Origin: an uncultured Alphaproteobacteria bacterium
Lineage (GTDB): Bacteria > Pseudomonadota > Alphaproteobacteria > CAAHEQ01 > UBA3637
Assembly (NCBI GenBank): GCA_944392125.1
Contig: CALXVP010000003.1
Coordinates: 1 to 64,000 of the forward strand
DNA: 64,000 bases
Reading direction: 5' to 3'
The translations under genes were made by a program, and so were the position numbers. A model generated the notes under the pieces. That model ran no database searches and had not been told where the DNA came from. It saw nothing but the letters and a program-made list of their open reading frames with translations. Numbering within the stretch: position 1 is the stretch's first letter; the number at the start of each line of letters is the position of its first letter. Shown here piece by piece: positions 1-8,916 of the stretch.

Positions 1-364
1 TAATCGCTTTGTAGATAATGCAGCTCCCGGCAATTATTGCTACCTTAAATGCGATTCTCTTGAAAACGGAACTGAAGGTAAACCATTGCATGGAGAATAT
101 GGACAATGCTATAGTTGCAATGATAAAACATCAATCAATGTTAATGGGCAAAATATGCAACGTTGTCACTCTATTTGTAACAACAGAGAATTGAGTGGAA
201 GTATGTGCAATTTTATGTTTTGTAGCGAGGCCACATTTCTAGCTGATGACAATGAATGTTATCCCTGCAATATAACTACTGCCATCAAATCCACCGATGA
301 AGAATGTCAAAAATGCTTGAATACACGTGTCTATGAAAATGGGTATTGTAAATTAAATTACTAA
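1..364 (+). CDS. Cys-rich surface-type protein, C-terminal fragment (5' end outside window)
   Basis: The reading frame is already open at base 2 and runs to a TAA at 362-364, so this is the last ~120 residues of a larger protein. Cysteines occur as CxxC pairs separated by 15-25 residues (for example CYSC, CYPC, CQKC), and the protein ends in NGYCKLNY. The tail closely resembles the end of the protein encoded at 33927-36326 (ECYPCNTT...CKKCINRKYESGYCILS versus ECYPCNIT...CQKCLNTRVYENGYCKLNY), so it is a third member of that family. By analogy it should carry a prepilin-like leader upstream of the window. Function unknown; probably an exported or surface protein. It converges on tsf, with a shared terminator between them. 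Confidence 0.75.
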   Translation, partial: NRFVDNAAPGNYCYLKCDSLENGTEGKPLHGEYGQCYSCNDKTSINVNGQNMQRCHSICNNRELSGSMCNFMFCSEATFLADDNECYPCNITTAIKSTDEECQKCLNTRVYENGYCKLNY

Positions 365-384
365 TCTATCTTTTATATTCTCAC

Positions 385-421
385 AAAAAAATCCGCCAGA
401 TGATGCTCTGACGGATTTTTC
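385..421. terminator. Bidirectional intrinsic terminator between the Cys-rich gene and tsf
   Basis: A run of A, the stem AATCCGcCAGA / TCTGaCGGATT with a short loop, and a run of T lie between the stop codons of two convergent genes. The A/T flanks make it usable in both directions. Confidence 0.8.
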
Positions 422-438
422 TTCTTCGCGTTTAAAGC

Positions 439-1356
439 TTATTTTAAACAACTGCTGACTTCGGCGGCAAAGTCTTCTTCCTTCTTCTCAATTCCTTCGC
501 CTAATCCAAAACGCACAAATCCTGCTAATTCTACCGGTGTGCCCAATTCTTTTGATGCCTCTGCTAAAATCTCTTTTACCTTTTTATCCGGATCCATAAT
601 GAATGCTTGTTCCAAAAGAACAACTTCTTCATGGAATTTACGAATACGTCCTTCTACCATCTTTTCAATAATGTTAGCCGGCTTGCCCGAGGCTTTTGCT
701 TGCTCTTCATAAATGCCACGTTCGTGCGCCAATGTATCGGCATCAACATCGTCTGTCTTTGCAAAACGCGGTGCCGCAGCGGCAATATGCATGGCAATTT
801 TTTTGCCGAATTCGTTTAATTTGCTTTCGTCGGCCGTGCTTTCCAATCCGACTAACACGCCGATTTTCCCTTGATTCGGAACAATAGCCGTGTGCATATA
901 CGGAACAACAACCCCGTTACTGACCGATACATAACCTGCCCGACGCAATGTCATATTTTCACCGATTTTGGCAATTAAAGCCGTCAATGTATCAGCAACA
1001 CTCTTGCCACCCATATCGGCTGTTTTAATGGCTTCAATATCGCCTTTTTGCGCTAATGCCACATTCAAAACATCACTTAAAAATCCTTGGAATTCCGCAT
1101 TGCGGGCAACAAAATCCGTTTCTGAATTTAATTCAACAATCGCACCCTCTTTGCCTTTAACAACAACACCGACTAAACCTTGAGAAGCCACACGTCCTGC
1201 TTTTTTCTCGGCAACGGATAATCCTTTTTTCCGTAAAAAGTCAATTGCTTCTTCCAAATTACCGGCTGTTTCCGAAAGGGCTTTTTTGCACTCCATCATA
1301 CCGGCACCTGTTTTTTCACGCAGTTCTTTTACCAAACTTGCTGTAATTTCTGCCAT
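439..1356 (-). CDS. tsf: Elongation factor Ts
   Basis: Translation factor that recycles EF-Tu by releasing GDP. The 305-residue product begins MAEITASLVKELREKTGAG, the conserved N-terminal UBA-like domain, followed by MMECKKAL and, near residue 80, the TDFVARN motif of the EF-Tu-binding core. A longer reading frame opens at 1413, but I chose the ATG at 1356 because it gives the canonical N-terminus and has AAGGAG about 8 bases upstream. It is the second gene of an rpsB-tsf unit, 81 bp after rpsB, the usual bacterial order. Length is normal for the family. Confidence 0.97.
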   Translation of the reverse strand: MAEITASLVKELREKTGAGMMECKKALSETAGNLEEAIDFLRKKGLSVAEKKAGRVASQGLVGVVVKGKEGAIVELNSETDFVARNAEFQGFLSDVLNVALAQKGDIEAIKTADMGGKSVADTLTALIAKIGENMTLRRAGYVSVSNGVVVPYMHTAIVPNQGKIGVLVGLESTADESKLNEFGKKIAMHIAAAAPRFAKTDDVDADTLAHERGIYEEQAKASGKPANIIEKMVEGRIRKFHEEVVLLEQAFIMDPDKKVKEILAEASKELGTPVELAGFVRFGLGEGIEKKEEDFAAEVSSCLK

Positions 1357-1437
1357 TTTATTTCTCCTTATCATAATCAATAGAATGAGGGGAAACACTT
1401 GCAACACAAGCATCTCCCCAAGTTCACTTTGTGGACT

Positions 1438-2229
1438 TTATTCTGCTGTTGCTTCAGAATCTGCTTGCACAGCTTCACTCTTTGTTTCTTCAACAATCGG
1501 TTCGGCAATGGCGCCCAAATCTACACCGGCAGCTTTTAATTCGGCTTGCATACCGTCAAGAACGGCACTGCTCACCAAGTCGCAGTATAAATTGATTGCG
1601 CGCAACGCATCATCATTGCCCGGAATCGGATAAGCAATGCCGTCCGGATTTGCGTTTGAATCGCAAATGGCCACAACGGGAATCCCTAATTTTTGGGCTT
1701 CTTTAATTGCCAAATCTTCTTTCGGAACATCAATGACGAAAATCAAGTCCGGACGTCCGTTCATATCCTGAATACCGCCCAATGACGCAAACAATTTTTC
1801 GCGTTCACGAGCCAAATTCAGTTTTTCTTTTTTCGTCAACCCCTGTAATTCGCCCTTCTCCGTTTTTGCATCAATTTCTTTTAAACGTTTGATGCTGGAA
1901 GAAATGGTTTTCCAGTTTGTGAGCATACCGCCCAACCAACGGTGATTTACATAGTATTGTCCGCACCGTTGTGCAGCAGCCGCAATCGGTTCCTGCGCTT
2001 GAATCTTTGTGCCGACAAACAAAATCTTTCCGCCTTTGGATGCAACTTCACGCACGGCTTCCAATGCACGAGCCAATAACGGTTGTGTTTGCGTTAAATC
2101 CATGATATGAATTCCATCGCGCGTGCCGTAAATATAAGATGCCATTTTCGGGTTCCAACGACGTGCGTTATGTCCGAAATGCACACCGCATTCCATTAAT
2201 TGACGAATACTGATATTCGGAAGTGTCAT
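1438..2229 (-). CDS. rpsB: 30S ribosomal protein S2
   Basis: Small-subunit protein S2, 263 residues. The N-terminus carries the family signature [18 protein letters not shown] and [36 protein letters not shown] and [11 protein letters not shown] follow in the usual order. The C-terminus is an acidic, low-complexity tail (about residues 240-263), as in many alphaproteobacteria. It is first in the rpsB-tsf operon, preceded by a good promoter and a structured leader of about 140 nt, which suggests autogenous control as known for S2 in E. coli (inference). Confidence 0.97.
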   Translation of the reverse strand: MTLPNISIRQLMECGVHFGHNARRWNPKMASYIYGTRDGIHIMDLTQTQPLLARALEAVREVASKGGKILFVGTKIQAQEPIAAAAQRCGQYYVNHRWLGGMLTNWKTISSSIKRLKEIDAKTEKGELQGLTKKEKLNLAREREKLFASLGGIQDMNGRPDLIFVIDVPKEDLAIKEAQKLGIPVVAICDSNANPDGIAYPIPGNDDALRAINLYCDLVSSAVLDGMQAELKAAGVDLGAIAEPIVEETKSEAVQADSEATAE

Positions 2230-2373
2230 TTTATAATCCTTTCTTTTTTCCGGTTAATCCTCTGCGAGGCAAGATATGGACTTCATCACCCACACCGGAA
2301 GCGACATCTTTCAGAACACCTCAAAAATGCGCTCTCCTCGCATGTGAAATACGCCCCGAATCGGAGCGTATTA
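2230..2373 (-). promoter_or_regulatory. Structured 5' leader of rpsB
   Basis: Between the predicted transcription start and rpsB the minus strand can fold into at least two hairpins: an 8-bp GU-rich stem with loop GATGAA (2274-2295) and CCTC-GCA-GAGG (2259-2269). A strong inverted repeat AATACGC..CCGA/TCGG..GCGTATT at 2348-2372 lies across the likely start site. S2 represses its own mRNA in gamma-proteobacteria, so an S2-binding leader is plausible, but no Rfam match could be tested. Confidence 0.45.
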
Positions 2374-2402
2374 TTTATACGATTTTTTTTCTGAAATTGC
2401 AA
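2374..2402 (-). promoter_or_regulatory. Promoter of rpsB-tsf
   Basis: Minus-strand -35 TTGCAA (2397-2402), a 17-bp spacer and -10 TATAAA (2374-2379). The spacing is ideal and the only downstream genes are rpsB-tsf. Confidence 0.75.
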
Positions 2403-2496
2403 GTTATTTTTTTGCCGAGTTCAAATTCTTTTTCTTTCTTTCCTTTTGCCGAGGATTCAATCCATCCGTTTGATTATTTTGGCATGCAAAACACCC

Positions 2497-3714
2497 TTAC
2501 TGATACCGCAACGCCTCAATCGGATCAAGTTTCATTGCCTTTAATGCCGGCATCAATCCCGAAGCGACACCAACAATAACAGCCACCATAACGGAAATAA
2601 TTACCGACCAAATTGAAATCGGCACATCTTTATCAAAAATAACGCCACCGATTTGTGAAAAAATGACGCCCACAATCATACCGACGAAACTGCCCATAAA
2701 CGAAATAAGAATAGATTCGGCCAAAAACTGAAACATAATCCATTTATTCGGCGCGCCGAGCGCTTTGCGCGTGCCGATTTCACGCGTTCTTTCGGTAACG
2801 GAAACAAGCATCATATTCATAATACCGATACTGCCGACAATCAATGAAATAGACGCAATCGCCGCCAACAACGCTGACAAAATAAAGCCGATACTGCGCA
2901 CTTTTTCAACCATTTCCGTCATCAAGCGCACAGTAAAATCATTCGCAACCCCGTCTTTGAGACGATGTCTCGCTCGCAATTCATACTCTACCCGATTGGC
3001 AACAATTTCCATTTTATCTTCACTGACGGCTTTCACAAACACCACACTGGCATAATTATGCCGAAAATAGGATTGTATCCGTTGGCGCAATGTTGTGGCG
3101 GGCATCAACACAATATTATCTTGATCATCACCCATCATCCCATCGCCTTTTTCTTTTAACACGCCGATAACCGTAAACGGTTGACTTTTCAAACGAATAA
3201 CTTTACCAATCGGATTTTGAAGCCCAAACAACTCATTCACAATCGTTTGCCCGATAACAACATACGGTTTCCCCGATTTGTAATCATGCTCGGTAAACAT
3301 CTGCCCTTGTTCAATTTCCCAATTCCCGACGGTTAAATAACTCGGCGTTGTCCCATAAATACTCACACCGTAATTGTTAGAACCGTAAACAGCCTGTGCT
3401 GCCGCACTGACAATAAAACTGGCAGCCTCCACATCTTTAAGCTTTTTCAGCGCATCAACTTCATCAAATGTTACCGTCGGCTTTCCGCGACCGCCCCTGA
3501 CACCGCCACTGACCGTTTCTCCCGGACCAATAAGAATTAAATTCGTGCCCATTGAATCAAATGTTTTGGTAATTTCGTTTTGAACCGTTTGTCCTGCCGA
3601 TACCATCATCACAACGGCCGCAACACCGATTAAAATACCCAACATTGTTAAAAAAGTGCGCAATTTATAGGCACTGATGGAGATCCACGCTTCTTTCAGA
3701 ATTTGTATAATCAT
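2497..3714 (-). CDS. MacB-type ABC transporter permease
   Basis: Inner-membrane permease of a tripartite MacAB-TolC-like exporter, 405 residues. One N-terminal membrane helix (about 17-40, LRTFLTMLGILIGVAAVVMM) is followed by a MacB periplasmic core domain (about 45-245) and a C-terminal FtsX-like domain with three helices (about 275-400) containing VTERTREIGTRKALGA. Unlike E. coli MacB, the ATPase is a separate gene. Start overlaps the ATPase stop by 4 bp, so the two are translationally coupled. Substrate unknown: this family exports macrolides, lipoproteins, peptides or siderophores. Confidence 0.88.
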   Translation of the reverse strand: MIIQILKEAWISISAYKLRTFLTMLGILIGVAAVVMMVSAGQTVQNEITKTFDSMGTNLILIGPGETVSGGVRGGRGKPTVTFDEVDALKKLKDVEAASFIVSAAAQAVYGSNNYGVSIYGTTPSYLTVGNWEIEQGQMFTEHDYKSGKPYVVIGQTIVNELFGLQNPIGKVIRLKSQPFTVIGVLKEKGDGMMGDDQDNIVLMPATTLRQRIQSYFRHNYASVVFVKAVSEDKMEIVANRVEYELRARHRLKDGVANDFTVRLMTEMVEKVRSIGFILSALLAAIASISLIVGSIGIMNMMLVSVTERTREIGTRKALGAPNKWIMFQFLAESILISFMGSFVGMIVGVIFSQIGGVIFDKDVPISIWSVIISVMVAVIVGVASGLMPALKAMKLDPIEALRYQ

Positions 3715-4433
3715 GCCCCCTGATTCTCCTTGTAATCGGCTCGCAATCCGTCATACGCTTTCTCGCCATCCATAATTTTAATCATGCGCTTTGCATAATC
3801 GGCAACATCATCTTCATGCGTTACCAAAACAATTGTTATGCCGTGCTCATTTAATTTTGCGAACAATTCCATAATTTCGTCCGATGTTTTGGAATCCAAA
3901 TTTCCCGTCGGTTCATCGGCAAAAATAATTGAGGGATTATTTATCAGCGCCCGTGCAATGGCTACCCGTTGTTGCATACCGCCCGAAATTTGGCTGGGAA
4001 GCCTATCTTCATAGCCTTCCAATCCAACCTTTTTCAACATTTCAACCGCTCTTTGGCGCCGTTCTTCATCACCGACCCCCTGATAAATCAGCGGGAGCGA
4101 TACATTATCGGCAATCGTTCGCTTCATCAACAAATTAAAATTCTGAAACACAAACCCGATTTTTTGCCCGCGAACAATCGCCAACGCTTCGTCGTCCTTA
4201 TCGGATACATTTTCTCCCGATAGTTGATAAGTACCGCTTGTGGGCCTATCCAAACAGCCGAGAATATTCATCAGCGTGGATTTACCGGAGCCGGAATGCC
4301 CCATAATTGCCACAAATTCACCGGGATAAATCGTAAACGAAATATGCTTTAAAACCGACTGACTTAATCCGCCTGCCATATAATAAGTTTTACATAAATC
4401 GCATACCTCTATAACAGGTTGAATTTCAGCCAT
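3711..4433 (-). CDS. ABC transporter ATP-binding protein (MacB/LolD type)
   Basis: ATPase subunit of the MacB-like exporter, 240 residues. Walker [10 protein letters not shown] (residues 45-53), signature ISGGMQQR (about 148), Walker [10 protein letters not shown] (about 170) and the switch-region VLVTHEDD are all present, so it should hydrolyse ATP. It overlaps the permease by 4 bp and the adaptor stop/start by 1 bp, which places it in a tight adaptor-ATPase-permease operon. LolD is the nearest alternative, but the adjoining MacA-like adaptor and TolC favour efflux. Confidence 0.92.
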   Translation of the reverse strand: MAEIQPVIEVCDLCKTYYMAGGLSQSVLKHISFTIYPGEFVAIMGHSGSGKSTLMNILGCLDRPTSGTYQLSGENVSDKDDEALAIVRGQKIGFVFQNFNLLMKRTIADNVSLPLIYQGVGDEERRQRAVEMLKKVGLEGYEDRLPSQISGGMQQRVAIARALINNPSIIFADEPTGNLDSKTSDEIMELFAKLNEHGITIVLVTHEDDVADYAKRMIKIMDGEKAYDGLRADYKENQGA

Positions 4434-5581
4434 TATCTACGCCCCGATGATTGCAAAAATTCCGTTACGACTTCTTCCCCTTCTTCTATTCCGGACTTCA
4501 CTTGAATGAAAGAGGCATCCGATATACCGCGTTCAAAAACAACCGGAGTCAGTTTCCCGTCTTTAAACCGATAGACCATTGATTCCGTCGGTTCTAAATC
4601 AATCGTTCTTTTTTCAATAAATTGCCGTAAATACGCATTCGGTTTAAATTGCAAAGCACTGGTGGGCAACCGCAGCGCATCTTTTGCTTCATGCACAACG
4701 ATGTTCACAAAAGCCGTCATCCCCGGCAATAATTTGCGTTGTGAGTTATCAACTTCAATGATAACCGTATACATGACCACATTTGATTCTTCCGTCGGCG
4801 ATAAGCGCACTTGTTTAACAACGCCGTCAAACGTGTCATTCGGATATGCATCAACCGTAAATGTTGCCGACATACCTTTTACGATAGAGCCGATATCGGC
4901 TTCGGCGATGCTTGCCTCTATTTGCATTTTTGATAAATCTTCGGCAATCGTAAACAATGTCGGCGTGCTGAAACTGGCTGCCACCGTCTGCCCCTGCTCC
5001 ACTTCTTTGGAAATCACCGTTCCCGAAACGGGCGATGTAATTTGCGCATACCCGTAATTTCTTTCCGCTTTATTTAAATCGGCCGTTGCCGTTAAAACTT
5101 CCGCATCGGCTTCCGCCAGGCTGATTTCAACTTCTTCCAAAGAAGCAAGCGCAATCAATTTATCTTTATAAAGTTTTTGGTACCGATTGTAATTAAGCTG
5201 TGCCACTTTTTTTCGTGCATTGGCCAAATCAAGCCGAGCCTGTGCATCGTTTTGCGTTTCCGTCAGTAATGCCGTATCCAACTGCGCCAACAGTTGCCCT
5301 TCTTTCACTTCATCATTATAATCAGCCAGCACGGTTTCCACAATACCTGAAATTTGTGTCCCCACGCTGACCGTGTTAATCGGTTGAATTTTACCGGACG
5401 CCGTTACGGTTTCAATAATATCGCCTTTTTCAACCCGAGTCATAACGAATTGTTGAGCCGTTAACCCCTTATCCATACCGAAGAAGACCCACGATAAAAT
5501 CGCAAGCAGTGCGACCAAGATACCGTATCTCAGCCATTTTTTACGCCAACAAGTCGATAGTATCGCTTTGATTTTGCTCAT
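4433..5581 (-). CDS. macA: Periplasmic adaptor, MacA/HlyD family
   Basis: Membrane-fusion protein linking the MacB-type transporter to TolC, 382 residues. A single N-terminal membrane anchor (about 18-36) is followed by a first biotinyl-lipoyl half (TVTASGKIQPINTVSVGTQ), a long alpha-helical hairpin (about 110-180), the second lipoyl half (ITSPVSGTVISKEVEQGQTV), a beta-barrel and a membrane-proximal domain ending around EGEEVVTEFLQSSGRR. The order and length fit MacA. It lies 2 bp downstream of the tolC-like gene. Confidence 0.88.
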   Translation of the reverse strand: MSKIKAILSTCWRKKWLRYGILVALLAILSWVFFGMDKGLTAQQFVMTRVEKGDIIETVTASGKIQPINTVSVGTQISGIVETVLADYNDEVKEGQLLAQLDTALLTETQNDAQARLDLANARKKVAQLNYNRYQKLYKDKLIALASLEEVEISLAEADAEVLTATADLNKAERNYGYAQITSPVSGTVISKEVEQGQTVAASFSTPTLFTIAEDLSKMQIEASIAEADIGSIVKGMSATFTVDAYPNDTFDGVVKQVRLSPTEESNVVMYTVIIEVDNSQRKLLPGMTAFVNIVVHEAKDALRLPTSALQFKPNAYLRQFIEKRTIDLEPTESMVYRFKDGKLTPVVFERGISDASFIQVKSGIEEGEEVVTEFLQSSGRR

Positions 5582-5583
5582 TT

Positions 5584-6933
5584 TTAAAATCTCCCGATTG
5601 CCCGATATAATGTTGATTTACTTTTCAAAACACCATAGAAAGAAACAATAACCTCTTTACGTGCGGAAGCAAGATTGGCGCTGGCCGTCAACAACGTTAA
5701 AATATCGCCCTTACCGACTTGATACATAGCAAAAGCCACACGTTCCGCCTCTTCCGCACTAGCTAAAACCTGTTTACTGATTTCATATCCCGTCACGGCC
5801 GTTTTGTAGTTCTGATAAGCGCTCCATACTTCATTTTTAATACTTTCTTTTGTTTCTTCTACCGAAAATTTAGATTGGTTATATTGATATTTTGCCTGCG
5901 CGATGTTGTAAGTATTGGAAAAGCCCGTAAACAACGGCATAGAAAGACTTAAACCGGCCGATGAACCGTATTGATACGGGTTATCGTATTTCCAGTCATC
6001 ATCGTATGCAAACCGACCCGTCGCAGAAATCGTCGGCATATTTAAGGCCTTGGCGACATCAATATTTTCTTTTGCCGCCCGCATGGCGCTTTCGGAACTT
6101 TTTAATTCCGGGCGCAAGTCCAAAGCGATTTGCATTAACTCCTGAACGGAACGATCTCCGCTTTCCAACTTCGCAATATCTTTATCTTTCGGCGGACGCT
6201 TTAAGTTAAACGGTGTATCCGGCGATAAATTTAAAATAGTAGCTAAATTACCCTGATTTTGTTTAACGGTATTTTGCGCCGTTACAACCTCTAAACGCGA
6301 TTGTTCATAACTTGTTCGGGCTTGTAATTTATCACTCAATGAAACAAGTCCGAGTTCATACCGACGCGATGACTCTTCATAAGATTTTTTATAGCTTGCC
6401 TCACTTGTCTTGGCACTTTTGAGCACCTCTTCACTGCTTAATAATTCCAAGTAAGCCGTATGAATGGATAAAATCGTATCATGTAATGAAGCATTATAGG
6501 TAAATTGCGTTTGATCCAAATAGGCTCTTTCGCGTTCTACACGAGCACCCCGACCGCCGAAATCATATAACAACCACGATAAAGCAATGTTACCGCTGTA
6601 TGGGTCCGATTTGGATGTCCCCTCCGTTTCATGCTTTGAAAAAGTATCAGTTATACTGCCCGAAACGGAAACTTCCGGCAGATATTCGGATTTAGACTTT
6701 CCGAAAGAAGCCTCCGAGGCTTTAACTTCCATATAACCGCGATTTAACGCCGGATTATTACATAAACCGATTTCTATTAACTCGGGCAATCCGATTTCAC
6801 CTTTTCCGATATCTTTATCTACACAGTTTTGCGGGGCTTTTGCCCGATATACCGAAAACACATCAATAGCGGCCTGACTGGGGTAAGTTACCATTAAACA
6901 AGCACTCAACAATAAAATCGATTTTATCTTCAT
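5584..6933 (-). CDS. TolC-family outer-membrane efflux protein
   Basis: Outer-membrane channel of the exporter, 449 residues from the chosen start. Two outer-membrane efflux repeats are visible (about 50-230 and 255-445), rich in long amphipathic helices, with TFSYNAS-like beta segments and a late VGKGDILTLLTA motif typical of TolC. A longer frame opens at 6984, but the ATG at 6933 is preceded by AAGGAG and starts a clear signal peptide (MKIKSILLLSACLMVTYPSQA). It is the first gene of the tolC-macA-ATPase-permease operon, so all three envelope layers of the pump are encoded together. Confidence 0.9.
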   Translation of the reverse strand: MKIKSILLLSACLMVTYPSQAAIDVFSVYRAKAPQNCVDKDIGKGEIGLPELIEIGLCNNPALNRGYMEVKASEASFGKSKSEYLPEVSVSGSITDTFSKHETEGTSKSDPYSGNIALSWLLYDFGGRGARVERERAYLDQTQFTYNASLHDTILSIHTAYLELLSSEEVLKSAKTSEASYKKSYEESSRRYELGLVSLSDKLQARTSYEQSRLEVVTAQNTVKQNQGNLATILNLSPDTPFNLKRPPKDKDIAKLESGDRSVQELMQIALDLRPELKSSESAMRAAKENIDVAKALNMPTISATGRFAYDDDWKYDNPYQYGSSAGLSLSMPLFTGFSNTYNIAQAKYQYNQSKFSVEETKESIKNEVWSAYQNYKTAVTGYEISKQVLASAEEAERVAFAMYQVGKGDILTLLTASANLASARKEVIVSFYGVLKSKSTLYRAIGRF

Positions 6934-7005
6934 ATAAAAAACTCCTTCATTCGCTGAAAACGATGAAATACACGAATTGTTCATTTTTTTTGTTTTGATA
7001 GGGGT

Positions 7006-7034
7006 ATTTTAATCAGATAAAAATGAAAAGTCAA
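7006..7034 (-). promoter_or_regulatory. Promoter of the tolC-macAB operon
   Basis: Minus-strand TTGACT (7029-7034), 17-bp spacer, TAAAAT (7006-7011), about 70 bp upstream of the chosen tolC start codon. Confidence 0.7.
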
Positions 7035-7064
7035 TTTTTTTCATGGTTTCGGAATAAAAAAAAC

Positions 7065-7093
7065 TTGTATTTAGGCGCAAGATTGATTACAGT
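7065..7093 (+). promoter_or_regulatory. Probable promoter of the 7118-7612 gene
   Basis: TTGTAT (7065-7070), 17-bp spacer, TACAGT (7088-7093), about 25 bp before the start codon and divergent from the tolC promoter. The -10 is a weak match. Confidence 0.5.
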
Positions 7094-7117
7094 TTGAATA
7101 TGAAAAAGGAGAAGACA

Positions 7118-7612
7118 ATGGAACAGAATATAGATCAAAAACTCACTCGCTTGGCGCATTTGACGGAAACGGCGGAAAATCCTAAAATTTTATTGGAAGA
7201 AATCCGCCTTGTATCGGCAGAAGCCTTTCAACTGCAAGATGATTTAATGGCTTTATTGGATGAGGCCGAAAAAGTTGAAACAGATATTGAAACCGTGCAA
7301 GCCTTGTTTGAAACACGTGAAAATATCTGGGACGCCATCAACAAAATCGCTTTGCGTGAAAAAGAAATAAAAGAATCGCATGCATCGCGGGAAGCATTTA
7401 AGAAACATCAAGCGCAAGAGAAAGGTAAAAAGCCGACATCCGACTGCCATTGCAAACACCATGATGATACCGAAGTACATACTCATGAATGTTGTTGCGG
7501 ACACCACGGAGAACATGAAGCGCATGCTCACGAATGCCACTGCGGACATCATAACGGACACGAAAAAGGTTTGCATCAAGAGCAACACGCTCCATCAACA
7601 AACAAAAACTAA
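7118..7612 (+). CDS. Small helical protein with His/Cys-rich C-terminal tail
   Basis: No family recognised. The 164-residue product has an acidic, helical N-terminal two thirds (coiled-coil-like, residues about 5-95). Its tail carries three clusters of the type CHCKHH, ECCCGHHG and ECHCGHHN separated by His/Glu-rich linkers, which looks like a divalent-metal-binding tail. No signal peptide, so probably cytoplasmic. The frame opens at a TTG at 7094, but the ATG at 7118 has AAGGAG six bases upstream. The gene precedes xseB by 68 bp. Metal storage, nickel or zinc chaperoning or metal resistance are possible roles; none is shown. Confidence 0.7.
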   Translation: MEQNIDQKLTRLAHLTETAENPKILLEEIRLVSAEAFQLQDDLMALLDEAEKVETDIETVQALFETRENIWDAINKIALREKEIKESHASREAFKKHQAQEKGKKPTSDCHCKHHDDTEVHTHECCCGHHGEHEAHAHECHCGHHNGHEKGLHQEQHAPSTNKN

Positions 7613-7680
7613 ACAATTCCAAACGGATAATTAACCATCCGTCGGAAGTAGATAACGCAAGTATCTGAAAGGAAGATAAT

Positions 7681-7929
7681 ATGAGCGAAAAACCCATTGA
7701 GGAACTCTCTTTTGAAGAAGCAATGAGTGAATTGGAAGCGGTTGTGCGTCGGCTAGAGAACGGGCAAGTCAAATTGGAAGAAGCCGTTCAAGCGTATGAA
7801 CGGGGCGTCAAATTAAAAAATATCTGCACCGAAAAGTTGCAAAATGCCAAATCAAAAATTGATTTGCTAACGATTGAGGGAGATAAACCCGTCGGGATTG
7901 AAAGTTTTGATGAGCAAATCCGTCAATAG
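7681..7929 (+). CDS. xseB: Exodeoxyribonuclease VII small subunit
   Basis: Small helical subunit of the ExoVII single-strand nuclease, 82 residues. It has the family pattern SFEEAMSELEAVVRRLENGQVKLEEAVQAYERGVKL followed by a coiled-coil tail (written here only to identify the motif: core residues LE..V..LE.G...LE.A...YE.G). It is directly upstream of ispA, a common bacterial pairing. The large subunit xseA is not in the window. Confidence 0.93.
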   Translation: MSEKPIEELSFEEAMSELEAVVRRLENGQVKLEEAVQAYERGVKLKNICTEKLQNAKSKIDLLTIEGDKPVGIESFDEQIRQ

Positions 7930-7984
7930 CATTCTTCATATACTGAACGCGATAGATAAATCTTTTTAATGAAAGAAAAACGGA

Positions 7985-8869
7985 ATGACGGATTTAAAAA
8001 CTGAACTGGCAACCATTCGCGCACAATTAGACCTTCGGTTAAATCAGGCTTTGCCGATTCCGAATGATTTGACGGCACGCGTGATTGAAGCCATGCGCTA
8101 TTCCGCTATCGGGGGCGGGAAAGCACTTCGTCCTTTTTTTATTCTGACTACCGGACGATTACTCGGTGTCAAAGAAGAAGATTTATGGCCGATAGCCGTG
8201 TCGCTCGAGATGATTCACACCTATTCGCTTATTCACGATGATTTGCCGGCAATGGATAACGATTCGCTTCGGCGCGGGAAACCATCCAATCATATACAAT
8301 TTGATGAAGCAACGGCTATTTTGGCGGGAGATGCATTGCTAACAAAAGCATTTGAACATTTATCCTCACCAAATTGGCAGATTGATGACGAGAAAAAATG
8401 CCGTTTAATTTCGCTTTTATCCTGCTATGCCGGCACACAAGGTATGATTGGCGGGCAGATGATTGATTTAATCGGCGAAAAGCAATCTTTAACCCTATCG
8501 GAACTCAAACAAATGCAACGGCTGAAAACAGGCGCATTACTCGAATTTTCCTGTATTGCACCTTGTGTGTTGGCTTCGTGCGATTCGATAAAAGAAACAG
8601 CACTGCGCCGGTATGCGACTTGCATTGGTTTATTGTTTCAAATGACGGACGATATTTTAGATGAAACGGGGCAAGAAGCCCTCGTCGGGAAGACACTCGG
8701 GAAAGACAGAAAAGCAAAAAAAACAACATTCATTTCATTATTCGGATTGGAAAAGGCGCGCGAAACGGCCCGTCAATTAGAAGAAGAAGCCGTTCAAAGC
8801 GTTGCCGTTTTCGGTGAAAACAATTTGCTTTCGGCTATGGCGCATTATATCTTAATACGGGAAAAATAA
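7985..8869 (+). CDS. ispA: Polyprenyl synthase (farnesyl diphosphate synthase)
   Basis: Condenses IPP with allylic diphosphates to make FPP for undecaprenyl-phosphate and quinone synthesis; cytosolic, 294 residues. The first aspartate-rich motif DDLPAMD (about residue 90) and the second DDILDETG (about 220) are intact, as are GGGKALRP and GGQMIDL. It lies 55 bp after xseB, as in many proteobacteria. A geranylgeranyl chain length cannot be excluded from sequence alone. Confidence 0.93.
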   Translation: MTDLKTELATIRAQLDLRLNQALPIPNDLTARVIEAMRYSAIGGGKALRPFFILTTGRLLGVKEEDLWPIAVSLEMIHTYSLIHDDLPAMDNDSLRRGKPSNHIQFDEATAILAGDALLTKAFEHLSSPNWQIDDEKKCRLISLLSCYAGTQGMIGGQMIDLIGEKQSLTLSELKQMQRLKTGALLEFSCIAPCVLASCDSIKETALRRYATCIGLLFQMTDDILDETGQEALVGKTLGKDRKAKKTTFISLFGLEKARETARQLEEEAVQSVAVFGENNLLSAMAHYILIREK

Positions 8870-8916
8870 TAAAACCAACTGATGGTATGAGAGATTTTAA
8901 ATAACGGAGAAAAATT

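Noticed and set aside
7253..7588. Minus-strand frame opposite the His/Cys-tailed gene
   Set aside because: Its Phe/Met-rich product is what the antisense of GAA/CAT codon-rich coding DNA gives; the plus-strand gene has the ribosome binding site.
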